DNA of 64,000 nt, taken from contig CAZORA010000007.1 of NCBI GenBank assembly GCA_964582225.1, positions 23,840-87,839 on the forward strand, given 5' to 3'. This document shows, in pieces, positions 42,417 to 50,667 of the stretch (position 1 is the stretch's first letter; the number at the start of each line of letters is the position of its first letter). Made by a program: the position numbers and the translations under genes. Below the pieces are notes generated by a model. That model worked only from the letters and a program-made list of their open reading frames with translations. It was not told where the DNA came from and did not search any database. The DNA comes from Dokdonella_A sp964582225. GTDB taxonomy: Bacteria > Pseudomonadota > Gammaproteobacteria > Xanthomonadales > Rhodanobacteraceae.

Positions 42417-44279
42417 ATGAACCGACCGAATACTGCCGACCGCTCGAAGCCGCGCCAGCCCGCGGGCGCGCTTGCCGCCGCTAGCCTGCTGCTGATCACG
42501 GCCGCCGTGGCGCTCCTGGATCCGGCGGTCGCAAGCGCCCCGAGCGCAGGGTCTCCGCAGTGGCTTGGCGTCGTCGGCCTGAACTTGCTGCCGCCGCTGA
42601 TCGTGTTCGCCCTCCTGCTCGCAGCCACCGGACGCGCGCTGTTCTCCGCGTGGTTGGTAATCCTGCTGCTGACGGCGCTCCACGCTGCCAACGTGGCCAA
42701 GCTCGCGACGCTCGAAATGCCTCTCCTGCCGGCGGATTTCCAGCTGCTCGCAAACCCGGGGCCGACCCTCGATCTGCTTTGGAAGTACGTCCATGTAGGG
42801 CTCGGGCAGTGGCTCCTGATCGCCCTCGCCGCACTGATCACCGCGCTGCTCTGGCGCCTGTACCCGCGTGTTTTGTCCGGCATGCATCGCGCTGTGCTCG
42901 GGGTGCTTGCGCTCGTGGGCGGCGCCAGCCTGGTCACGGGCAGCGCGCCTTGGCCGCGCCTTTTCGATGCCAACGCGCTCGGCTTCCAGCTCTGGGAGCA
43001 GACGCTCAGCAGCGCGCGCGTCGGTCTGCTCGGAAATCTGGTGCTGTACAACTGGCAGATCGGCAGCGGCGACATTCCCAGCGGCGATCACGTGCTCGCT
43101 GCGCGCTTTCTCGAACGCCATCGCGCGGCCCTCCCTGACCGCGACCATCGCTCGCAAAAGGCTCGCCCTCTACCCGATATCGTCGTCGTGCAGAGCGAGT
43201 CGCTGTTCGATCCGGCGCGCGTCAGCGGCGTAGTCGAGAACCGCTGGCTGCCGGCCTACCACCGCCTGAGCCGGCGGGCGACCGCCGGCGATCTGTGGGT
43301 ACCAACCTTCGTCGGCGGCACCATCCGCACTGAATTCGAGGTTCTCACCGGCGCGCCACTGACGAGCCTCGGCGGCGTACAGTATCCGTGGCTCGAGCTC
43401 AAGCACGCCGACTACCCGAATCTTGCCCGACTGCTCGGCGCACACGGCTACCGTCGTATCGCGATCCACCCCAACCCGGCCGCATTCTGGAATCGCGCCC
43501 GCACCTACCCCGCACTCGGCTTCGAGCACTTCATCGACAGCACTCAGTTCGATGGCGAACGCATCGTCGGCCTGTTCCTTTCCGATGCGGCCATGACCGA
43601 CCGCATCCTGGCCGAACTGGACGAAAGCGAAGGGCCACACTTCGTGTTCGCGATTTCCATGGAGAACCACGGCCCCTTCGACTGGCGGCCCAACCTCGAT
43701 CCCGAACGTCTCGCTCGGCTGCAGATGCCGCCTGCCCTCGACGCCGGCGGTCGCCTGTGGTTCGGCAACTACCTGTATCTGCTGGACGACGCCGACCGCG
43801 AGCTAGGGCGCCTCGCCCAGGCCCTGCACAAGCGTCGCCGGCGCACGCTGCTGCTCTTTTACGGCGACCATTTGCCCGGCCTCGCGCCGGTCTACCAGCA
43901 GCTCGGCTTCAAGAATGGTCGCCAAGCCATCGAGCAACCGGTGCCTTGGCTCCTGCTCGACACTGCAAGCAAGCGCGCGAAACGGCTAGACACCCACAGC
44001 TGGATGCTCCCCGGACTCCTGCTCCGCGCGGCGGGCCTCCACGATGCGGCCTGGTTCGACCTGGTTGCCGACCTCGCCCTCGACCCCGCCTTCGATCCCA
44101 CCGAGCCGCAGGCCGCCGAGGGACTCGAAGCGCTCGCCCGTCTCCAGCTTCGCGGTGAACTGGACCCATTGCTCGCGCAGCTGCAATCCAGTCGCGCGCG
44201 CGGTTCCGCCGATACGCAAGCGGCACAAGCACACGCCCCGAGCTCGCCGGCCTCGCCCTCGACGGCGGCGCCGAGGTGA
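42417..44279 (+). CDS. LTA synthase/MdoB-type sulfatase-fold membrane protein
   Basis: A 620-residue protein. Residues 15-175 contain about five membrane helices. The extracytoplasmic sulfatase-fold domain follows, with VVVQSESLFDP (metal-binding Glu), FVGGTIRTEFEVLTG (nucleophile Thr region), AISMENHGPFDW, and LLFYGDHLPGLAP (metal ligands Asp and His). In Gram-positives the family makes lipoteichoic acid; in Gram-negatives relatives transfer phosphoglycerol or phosphoethanolamine to glucans or glycans. The C-terminal 30 residues are low complexity. It is divergent from glnE (102 bp). Substrate unknown. Confidence 0.88.
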   Translation: MNRPNTADRSKPRQPAGALAAASLLLITAAVALLDPAVASAPSAGSPQWLGVVGLNLLPPLIVFALLLAATGRALFSAWLVILLLTALHAANVAKLATLEMPLLPADFQLLANPGPTLDLLWKYVHVGLGQWLLIALAALITALLWRLYPRVLSGMHRAVLGVLALVGGASLVTGSAPWPRLFDANALGFQLWEQTLSSARVGLLGNLVLYNWQIGSGDIPSGDHVLAARFLERHRAALPDRDHRSQKARPLPDIVVVQSESLFDPARVSGVVENRWLPAYHRLSRRATAGDLWVPTFVGGTIRTEFEVLTGAPLTSLGGVQYPWLELKHADYPNLARLLGAHGYRRIAIHPNPAAFWNRARTYPALGFEHFIDSTQFDGERIVGLFLSDAAMTDRILAELDESEGPHFVFAISMENHGPFDWRPNLDPERLARLQMPPALDAGGRLWFGNYLYLLDDADRELGRLAQALHKRRRRTLLLFYGDHLPGLAPVYQQLGFKNGRQAIEQPVPWLLLDTASKRAKRLDTHSWMLPGLLLRAAGLHDAAWFDLVADLALDPAFDPTEPQAAEGLEALARLQLRGELDPLLAQLQSSRARGSADTQAAQAHAPSSPASPSTAAPR

Positions 44280-44362
44280 TCGCTCTCGAACACCAGGTTC
44301 GTCTGCAGCGCCTGCTGCCGGGACGCAGTTGGTGTTGGCGAGCTTACGAGCGACCCGCCGAC

Positions 44363-44389
44363 CCGACCCGACGATTCGGATCGGGTCGG
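44363..44389. repeat. strong inverted repeat after the LTA-synthase-like gene
   Basis: CCGACCCGA (44363-44371) and TCGGGTCGG (44381-44389) form a 9-bp perfect stem with 9-nt loop; an alternative 10-bp pairing uses GCCGACCCGA at 44357. It lies in the 206-bp gap between convergent genes and could be a Rho-independent-like end without T run, or a REP-type palindrome. Confidence 0.45.
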
Positions 44390-44485
44390 CGCGCGCTCAC
44401 GGAATCAGGGGCGGGACGTCCACGCCGCGAACGGCGAGCGTCGCGCGCAGCAGGTTGGGGTCAGCGCGGTCGGAGCAACTGGCTG

Positions 44486-44995
44486 TCAGTCGCTTTGGGC
44501 AACCAAGGCGGAATAGCTCTTGCGCGCCGCAAGAAAGAGGTCGAAAGGGAACTTGATCGGTACGCCTTCGAGGGCGGCGGCGAGCATTTCGAGGTGGCCT
44601 TCAAAGCCAGCACAGGCCTTGGCGATGTCTTCGTCTGCGGGAACGCGCACGCTGAGGACGAGACGGGTGCCGGCGTCGACGTCGAAGAGCTCCCAGCGCA
44701 GGGGCCGTTCAGGCTGCTCGCCGCGGCTCCAGGAGTAAGCGAGGACGCGCCCGGGAGTGAAGTCGAGAAGATGGCTGTCGATCACCTGACCGCTGTCGGC
44801 GAAGTCGATCCGCACGGTGCCACCGGGGCGCTGGTCGATCGATCCGGGGGCCAGCCATTCAGCCATCGCGGCGGACTCGGTAAGGCGACGCCAAAGCTCC
44901 GCCGGCGCGTGGTCGAACTCACGCTGCAGCACGCCTTCGAAGCCACCAGCAGCAAGACGGCGAATGGTTCCGGGCTTGAACTCGTCTACGCTCAC
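44486..44995 (-). CDS. SRPBCC (AHSA1-like) domain protein
   Basis: A 169-residue START/SRPBCC-fold protein of the activator of Hsp90 homologue type. LQREFDHAPAELWRRLTESAAMAEWLAP starts the domain, PGGTVRIDFADSGQVIDSHLLDFTPGRVLAYSW is the central sheet, and VPADEDIAKACAGFEGHLEMLAAALEG the C-terminal helix. It should bind a hydrophobic ligand; the real one is unknown. The start is GTG at 44995 with AAGGAG nine nt upstream; the frame continues upstream without meaning. Confidence 0.85.
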   Translation of the reverse strand: MSVDEFKPGTIRRLAAGGFEGVLQREFDHAPAELWRRLTESAAMAEWLAPGSIDQRPGGTVRIDFADSGQVIDSHLLDFTPGRVLAYSWSRGEQPERPLRWELFDVDAGTRLVLSVRVPADEDIAKACAGFEGHLEMLAAALEGVPIKFPFDLFLAARKSYSALVAQSD

Positions 44996-45077
44996 GGCAG
45001 CTTGCTCCTTGGCGAGTAAGAGCCGACAGTGTAGCGAGCGCGGGCGGGCGCGCGGCTGAGCGGAGTCAGCTCGCGTC

Positions 45078-48000
45078 TCAGCGCACGTCGCGGCCTGGCT
45101 CGGGGCGGACGATCGGCTTCCAGGGAACGACCGGCGGGCTGCTTCCGAGACCGCCGGCGCAGAAGTCTTCCGGGTGTACGTCGCGCTGGTCGGGACAGCC
45201 GTCGAAGGTCCTGGCAATCGCCCTGAGCGGTGTGTCCCAAGGCGTCACCCGCTGCACGCAGGTCGGCTCGGGCGCGGCGATGCGCTGCGCGGGCACGTTG
45301 AAGCTCGCCGGCAGAGTGAAGCTGAAGCCGGGGCAGCCGGCAGGTGGGCAGTCGGGGAGCGCCCTGGCCCAGGAGCAGACGGCGTCGTGCTCCGCGCTGC
45401 CGTCGGCGCTGACGCACTGTTCGCCCTGCACCCGGCAGAACGAGCGCGGCTGGCAGCTGTAGTTGAGCTCGGCCTGCTGGTCGGCGAGCGTCGGCGCGGG
45501 GAAATCGGCGGCGCCGAAGGTGATCTCGTAGATGCCGCTGGCCGGGTCGTCCTGGTACCAGCCGCTGTGGGTTGGCGCGCCGGGCTGCGCTGCAAAGGTC
45601 GGTGGGTTGGTGCCGATGTGGGCACGCAGGAGGCCGATGCTCGCCGGGTCGAAGTCGGCGCCGACGTAGATGCGATAGGTCTGGCTGGTGCCCTGGTCGG
45701 CGTAGAGCTGGAAAAGGTGATAGGTCTCGCCGGCGCGGAAGACGGTGCGGTCGCAGGCGCCGCCGCCGGGGATCGCGTGGCAGGCCTGGTCCTGCAGTTC
45801 GCCGGAGGCGCTGGTGTCGATGAAATAGGTGCCGCCGTTGACCGTGAGCGAACTGCGCTGGCCCGTCTCTTGACCCATCATGCGCATTTCGTGCGCGATG
45901 CCCTCGTCTGTTTTCTCCATCCGATTCTGCCGGATCAGCGGCACGCCGTAGCAGCGCTCGCTGGTGCAGGTCTTGCTCCAGTCGCCGCCGACCTGGGTCG
46001 GGTAAATCACGGTGGTGACGAAGTGGTAGGGGCTGGTGCGCGAGGATTCGGCCGACTTGCACTCGGTGGAGTCGATCGGCCCGGCAAAATATTGGTCGTT
46101 GTTGACCACGGTGCTGTTGACGAAGCCGGTCAGGGTGCCGTCATCGTCGTTCAGCACCGTCTGGCGGTCGTTGCCGGCGAAGCCAACGAAAGTGTTGCGG
46201 TCCCAGACGCAGTATTTCTCCGCCAGCTTGTCGTAATCGGTTTCGAAGCTGCCGTTCTTGTAGAAGGGCGTGATCACGTAGTGGCGCGTGTCTACGTTCT
46301 CGAAGTAGAGATCGCGCGAGTGGAAGGCCGGTGGGTAGTAGAAACCGTTCGGCTGCTTCCAGCCAATCGCCGCGTTGGGCATGTAGCAGCGCCCGCCGCT
46401 GCGCAGCAGGCCCTTGACCGTACCGGCGAGCCAAGCGCTTTGCCGCTTGCGGCTGCTCGCGGCCGGCTGGCAGCTGCCGACCCGGTTCGCCTCATCGACG
46501 AAAGGACTGCAGTCGTCGACAGTTCGCGAGTGGATTTCGAGATACGCGTTCGATTCCTGCCAGGCCGGCCCGTCGTAGACGCTGAACATGCGCTGGTACA
46601 TGCCGAAGTTGTCGATCTGGTGGCTGATGCCCTCGTCCTTCGACAGGCAGTAGTTTCCCGGCCGGTTGCCGGCCGCGTCCGTCGCGCATTCGAGAGCCTG
46701 TGGATTGAAGGGCCCCCCGTCGGAGGCGTAGGGATTGTCGGGCTGGGTGCTGCCGACGAAAGCGCTCTTGCGCACCAGCGCCCAGTGCCCCGGGACCACG
46801 TCCGACTCGCTGTAGCCGCCGCCAGTGACCATGGTGAGACCGGCTTGCTGCACGTCGGTAATCACGCTGTCAGTCACCAGATACCACTGCGGGCGCAGCC
46901 AGATCGCGGCGAAATTGAAGGTGGCCCAGTTGAACGAGGTGTTGAAGCGATCGAGCACGGTGACCATGCAGTTTTCCAGCCGGTCGCCGCCGCAGCGCGG
47001 CAGGGTGCTGCAGTCTTCGCCGCTGCACTGGGTGGCGAAGCGACCACCATCGCCGAGCAGCGGGTAGTAATCGGCGTCCGGCGCCTGTGGCACCAGGGGG
47101 TTCGACACCGGACGCAGGGTCAGCCCGGGATCGCCGCCGCTCTGCACGCCATGGCAGGCGGAGGTGGCGGTCACGGTCTGGAAGGCGGTCATCGCAGTCG
47201 AGCAGAAGTTGCCCTCGAAGGATTGCAGTGGGGTCATGCCGGCGCGATCCAGTGAGCTCTGCATCGAAGCGTAGGAAGTCCACTTCATGCTGCGCGACAT
47301 GCCGCTGTTGGCACCGTCCAGAAGCCAATAGCAGGCGCCGCAGGTGCCGGCGCCGACCGCCATGTTGTCAGTGAACCGATTCCAGCCGTTCATGATCCAG
47401 AACACGGTCGGATGGTCGTAGTCGGACTTGAAGGGCATGCGATCGGCGTCGCTGCCGTCGTCGAGCGCCAGGATGCCAGGTACCTTGCGCGGGTTCTGCG
47501 CGTTGTCTACCGCGGCGCGGGCGAATACGCCGAGGTTGGCGGTGAGCACGTTGTCGGTTTCCGTGCCGTCCTCGAGATAGAAGCCGTGACCGATCGACTT
47601 GTAGCCGATGTTGCGCTCGAGATAGACGTTTTGCGCACCATGCAGGACCACCCATCGGGTCATCGATTCGTTGATCGAGGAATCGCGCAGGAAGGTGTCT
47701 TGCGGCACGTGGCGCACGAGGTGGAAGTGCACGGGATAACGCCCCATCACTCCGCCCTGGCCGAGCTGGCGGAACTCCACGCCCTGGATCTGCGCCTTGG
47801 CGAAACCCTGCCGGATGACCACGTGACCGCCGTAGTAGTAACCGCTGGCCTCGTCCGGAAACGGCTCGCCGGAGTGGTCGCCGGCTGAGGCGATCTGGAT
47901 CGAGCGGCTGAGCACACCAACCGCGGCGCGAGTCTCCAGCGCCTCGCCGTTGCCAGTGCGGGTCGGACCGACGCTGAGCGGAGTCTGACCCAGCGAGTAG

Positions 48001-48962
48001 CGCTTGCCGTTATGCGCGAACTGCACGCCGTTTGTCAGCGGAATGCTGGTCACACAACTCACGTCCGCACCCACCGTCAGCGTTTCCGAGTGGCCCGGCA
48101 GGTAGTCGGTGCTGGTCAGGACGATTTCGTCACCCTGTGAAAACGACAGCGGGCGATCCACCTGCAGCTGGTTCGCGCCCGGCTCTACCGAGGCGGCGAG
48201 CCGCGCCCAGCTGCTCGCGCTGCTCGTGGGGTAGCTCGCGCCGCACTCACCGCGTCCGGCGAAGCTCGCGCCCTTGCGGCCGTAGAGCTCGAGCGTGCCA
48301 CCATAGGCAACGCCCAGCACCTTGCTGCCGAAATAGCCCTGGCGACCCTGTGCGTCACGACCGCCGGCATGCGGCAGCGGGTGATAGGAATAGAAGTAAT
48401 CGTGGGCGATCTTCGGGTCATCCTTGGCGTTGGGGTAGGTCTCCTTCAGGTTCGCGGCCTCGATCGTGCGCGCGCTGTTGGCCGGCAGCCACTTGCCGCT
48501 TGCGTCCAGGTTGGAGTTCCAAACTTCATCGGGAATGCCGCAGTGCCCCTGTTCATCAGACTGGCAGATGACGCCGGTAACTTCGGCGTGGGGGTTGGCG
48601 GCGACCGGGTCTTCGCCCCAGAGGCGAATGACGAGCCGGCCGCCGTGACTGCCGATCGGCGCTGCGGGACTGCCGGCGCGGAGCGTGCCACCGTTTTCGA
48701 CGAGGATATTGGCGGCGCTGAAGTCGATCTGTTCGTCGGCGAACTCGAGCGTACCGCCGCGGACGATGTGCAGGTTACCGAAGCGGTAGGTGCCGGCGTG
48801 AACGCAGGTCCAGGTGTCGATCACACGTTCCGCGTCGGTCATCTGCTGCGGCAGATCTTCGACACAGCCGCTCTGCGCACGGGCGCACGGCAGAACGCCG
48901 GGCAGCAGTGGCAACCCCAGGGCCAGCAGCGCGCAGGCCGTCCGGTGAAGAAGCGTAATCAT
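45078..48962 (-). CDS. large secreted G8-domain parallel beta-helix protein (CEMIP/TMEM2-like)
   Basis: A 1294-residue exported protein. The signal peptide covers residues 1-29. A G8 domain at about 40-165 has paired Cys/Trp and beta repeats (HIVRGGTLEF, ILVENGGTLRAG, GGRLVIRLWG). Then GYFGSKVLGVAYGGTLELYG (209-228), and a right-handed beta-helix with GRYPVHFHLVRH at 407-418, HGAQNVYLERNIGYKSIGHGFYLEDGTE at about 441-468. These blocks match the order and wording of vertebrate CEMIP and TMEM2, which bind or degrade hyaluronan. The C-terminal third is Cys-rich and ends without a tail motif. GGAGG precedes the ATG. It is divergent from another beta-helix protein. An enzymatic role on a glycan is inference. 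Confidence 0.85.
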   Translation of the reverse strand: MITLLHRTACALLALGLPLLPGVLPCARAQSGCVEDLPQQMTDAERVIDTWTCVHAGTYRFGNLHIVRGGTLEFADEQIDFSAANILVENGGTLRAGSPAAPIGSHGGRLVIRLWGEDPVAANPHAEVTGVICQSDEQGHCGIPDEVWNSNLDASGKWLPANSARTIEAANLKETYPNAKDDPKIAHDYFYSYHPLPHAGGRDAQGRQGYFGSKVLGVAYGGTLELYGRKGASFAGRGECGASYPTSSASSWARLAASVEPGANQLQVDRPLSFSQGDEIVLTSTDYLPGHSETLTVGADVSCVTSIPLTNGVQFAHNGKRYSLGQTPLSVGPTRTGNGEALETRAAVGVLSRSIQIASAGDHSGEPFPDEASGYYYGGHVVIRQGFAKAQIQGVEFRQLGQGGVMGRYPVHFHLVRHVPQDTFLRDSSINESMTRWVVLHGAQNVYLERNIGYKSIGHGFYLEDGTETDNVLTANLGVFARAAVDNAQNPRKVPGILALDDGSDADRMPFKSDYDHPTVFWIMNGWNRFTDNMAVGAGTCGACYWLLDGANSGMSRSMKWTSYASMQSSLDRAGMTPLQSFEGNFCSTAMTAFQTVTATSACHGVQSGGDPGLTLRPVSNPLVPQAPDADYYPLLGDGGRFATQCSGEDCSTLPRCGGDRLENCMVTVLDRFNTSFNWATFNFAAIWLRPQWYLVTDSVITDVQQAGLTMVTGGGYSESDVVPGHWALVRKSAFVGSTQPDNPYASDGGPFNPQALECATDAAGNRPGNYCLSKDEGISHQIDNFGMYQRMFSVYDGPAWQESNAYLEIHSRTVDDCSPFVDEANRVGSCQPAASSRKRQSAWLAGTVKGLLRSGGRCYMPNAAIGWKQPNGFYYPPAFHSRDLYFENVDTRHYVITPFYKNGSFETDYDKLAEKYCVWDRNTFVGFAGNDRQTVLNDDDGTLTGFVNSTVVNNDQYFAGPIDSTECKSAESSRTSPYHFVTTVIYPTQVGGDWSKTCTSERCYGVPLIRQNRMEKTDEGIAHEMRMMGQETGQRSSLTVNGGTYFIDTSASGELQDQACHAIPGGGACDRTVFRAGETYHLFQLYADQGTSQTYRIYVGADFDPASIGLLRAHIGTNPPTFAAQPGAPTHSGWYQDDPASGIYEITFGAADFPAPTLADQQAELNYSCQPRSFCRVQGEQCVSADGSAEHDAVCSWARALPDCPPAGCPGFSFTLPASFNVPAQRIAAPEPTCVQRVTPWDTPLRAIARTFDGCPDQRDVHPEDFCAGGLGSSPPVVPWKPIVRPEPGRDVR

Positions 48963-49254
48963 GGTTGGAACCTCCGCAGCTGCGACTGGCGCACGTCGCG
49001 GGCTCGGCGCAGGATGCGGGGGACGACGCGGCTGGTGTTCACGAGAGTTTGCATCTCACGCCAGTTTCAGCAAGCGAATTCAGACGTAAATTTTCGTGTC
49101 GAACCCGAGCGTGGAGGAGCACTGCTGGCGGCGAGTCACCGGATCATCCCGAACCACCCTGCGTCAACCCACGTCCCGCGGTCACCCGCGTCACCCCCTT
49201 TACAGCACCATGGCGGCATGGTAGTCGGATTCCTGGCCACCCCCGAGCCGCCTG
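48963..49254. other. shared upstream region of two divergent beta-helix genes
   Basis: 292 bp between divergent starts. An AT-rich patch (GTAAATTTTCGTG near 49086-49098) is the only deviation from high GC and could hold promoter elements for one or both genes. No gene or clear operator recognised. Confidence 0.4.
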
Positions 49255-50568
49255 ATGATCGTCTGCCCTGGTTGGATCGCGCGTAACGCCATCGGCCTGC
49301 ACCGCGCCGCTGGCGCACTGGCTTGCCTGACCGCGTTGTGCGTCGCCGCCCCGGCGCAGGGCCGCAGCGTGCCGGTCGACTCGGTGCCGGCGCTGCGCAA
49401 TGCGCTGGCCGCCGCGCAGCCGGGCGACGACATCGTGCTCGCAGCCGGAGCCTACGCGGTCAGTGGCAACCTGACGGCGGAAGTCGACGGCACTGCCGCG
49501 GCGCCAATCGTGCTGCGCCCAGCGACGCCGCGGAGCGTGCTGCTGCGCTTCGCCAGCGCCGGCACGGCCGTCGAGGGCTTCAAGGTATCCGGCGCCTGGT
49601 GGCGCTTCGAAGGCCTCGACATCGAAGGCACCTGCGCCAGCGACAGCGACTGTGAACACGCGTTTCACGTCATCGGCGGCGCCGATCACCTCGTGATTCG
49701 CGACTGCGAACTCCGCGACTTCAACGCGCAGATCAAGGCGAACGGCATGGTGCTCGGCGCGGACATGGTCTTTCCAGACGACGTGCTGATCGAGCGCAAC
49801 CTGCTGTACGACACGCGCGCGCGCAATACGGCGAATCCGGTGACCAAGATCGACGTGGTAGGCGGCCGGCGTTGGATCGTGCGCGCGAACACCATCTACG
49901 ACGGCCAGAAGGGGGGCGGCGACGAGGTCAGCTATGCCGCCTTCCTCAAAGGCAACTCGCGCGACGGCCTGTTCGAGCGCAATCTGGTGCGCTGTGCTTG
50001 GCATACGGCGGGGGGCGTGCGCATCGGCCTGTCGTTCGGCGGCGGCGGCACCGGCGCGCAGTACTGCGAGGACGGCAGCTGCGAGACCGAGCACCAGAAC
50101 GGGGTCATGCGCAACAACCTGATCATGGACTGCAGCGACGTCGGCATCTATCTGAACCGCGCCGCGAACAGCCGGATCGAGCACAACACGCTGTACGCGA
50201 CGAGCGGCATCGACGTGCGCTTTACCACCTCGAGTGCGGACCTGCGCAACAACCTCTTGAGCGGCGTGATCCGCAACCGCGATGGCGGCACTCACACGGC
50301 GGAAGGCAACCTGAGCGGGATCACGGTGGTGACATTCGCCGCCTGGTTCGTCGATCCCGCCAGCGCCGATTTTCGCCTGCTGGACGGCGGCGCTTTCGTC
50401 GACCAGGGCGCGCCGGCGCCGCTCGTCGTCGACGATTTCTGCGGCACCGCGCGCAGCGATGGCCTACCCGACATCGGCGCCCTCGAGTACCAGCCGGACG
50501 CCCGCTGCGCCACGGACATTGGCGGCGGCGGGATCGGCGAACGCATTTTCGCCAACGGCTTCGAATGA
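49255..50568 (+). CDS. secreted parallel beta-helix protein, chondroitinase-B (PL6)-like, with IFANGFE tail
   Basis: A 437-residue exported protein. After an N-terminal hydrophobic signal (cleaved near AQG, residue 36) the sequence VDSVPALRNALAAAQPGDDIVLAAGAY is the typical first turn of PL6/chondroitinase-B-type and other right-handed beta-helix proteins. Repeated turns follow (HLVIRDCELRDFNAQIKANG, DVLIERNLLYDTRA, WIVRANTIYDG, GLFERNLVRC, GVMRNNLIMDCSDVGIYLNRAANSRIEHNTLYA). The C terminus is GIGERIFANGFE, the same kind of tail as the protein at 19056. Catalytic Lys/Arg pairs of true PL6 lyases were not verified. The large antisense frame opposite it is a shadow. Confidence 0.85.
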   Translation: MIVCPGWIARNAIGLHRAAGALACLTALCVAAPAQGRSVPVDSVPALRNALAAAQPGDDIVLAAGAYAVSGNLTAEVDGTAAAPIVLRPATPRSVLLRFASAGTAVEGFKVSGAWWRFEGLDIEGTCASDSDCEHAFHVIGGADHLVIRDCELRDFNAQIKANGMVLGADMVFPDDVLIERNLLYDTRARNTANPVTKIDVVGGRRWIVRANTIYDGQKGGGDEVSYAAFLKGNSRDGLFERNLVRCAWHTAGGVRIGLSFGGGGTGAQYCEDGSCETEHQNGVMRNNLIMDCSDVGIYLNRAANSRIEHNTLYATSGIDVRFTTSSADLRNNLLSGVIRNRDGGTHTAEGNLSGITVVTFAAWFVDPASADFRLLDGGAFVDQGAPAPLVVDDFCGTARSDGLPDIGALEYQPDARCATDIGGGGIGERIFANGFE

Positions 50569-50667
50569 ACGGCCGCGCGTCGGTACCCGAAGGGCACGGC
50601 CGCGAAGATCGCCGGCCGGCCCTGCGCAGCCCGTGAGGCGAGGTTCAAGGCGGCATCGGAAGGGGAT

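Noticed and set aside
42315..43157. N-terminal extension of the glnE frame to 1299 residues
   Set aside because: The extension is antisense to the LTA-synthase-like gene, has composition of a shadow frame, and GlnE proteins begin near the ATG at 42314.
49144..50295. 383-codon frame opposite the beta-helix gene
   Set aside because: The translation is rich in Arg/Ala/His/Val with no domain or signal; the plus-strand frame has signal peptide, repeats and tail motif.
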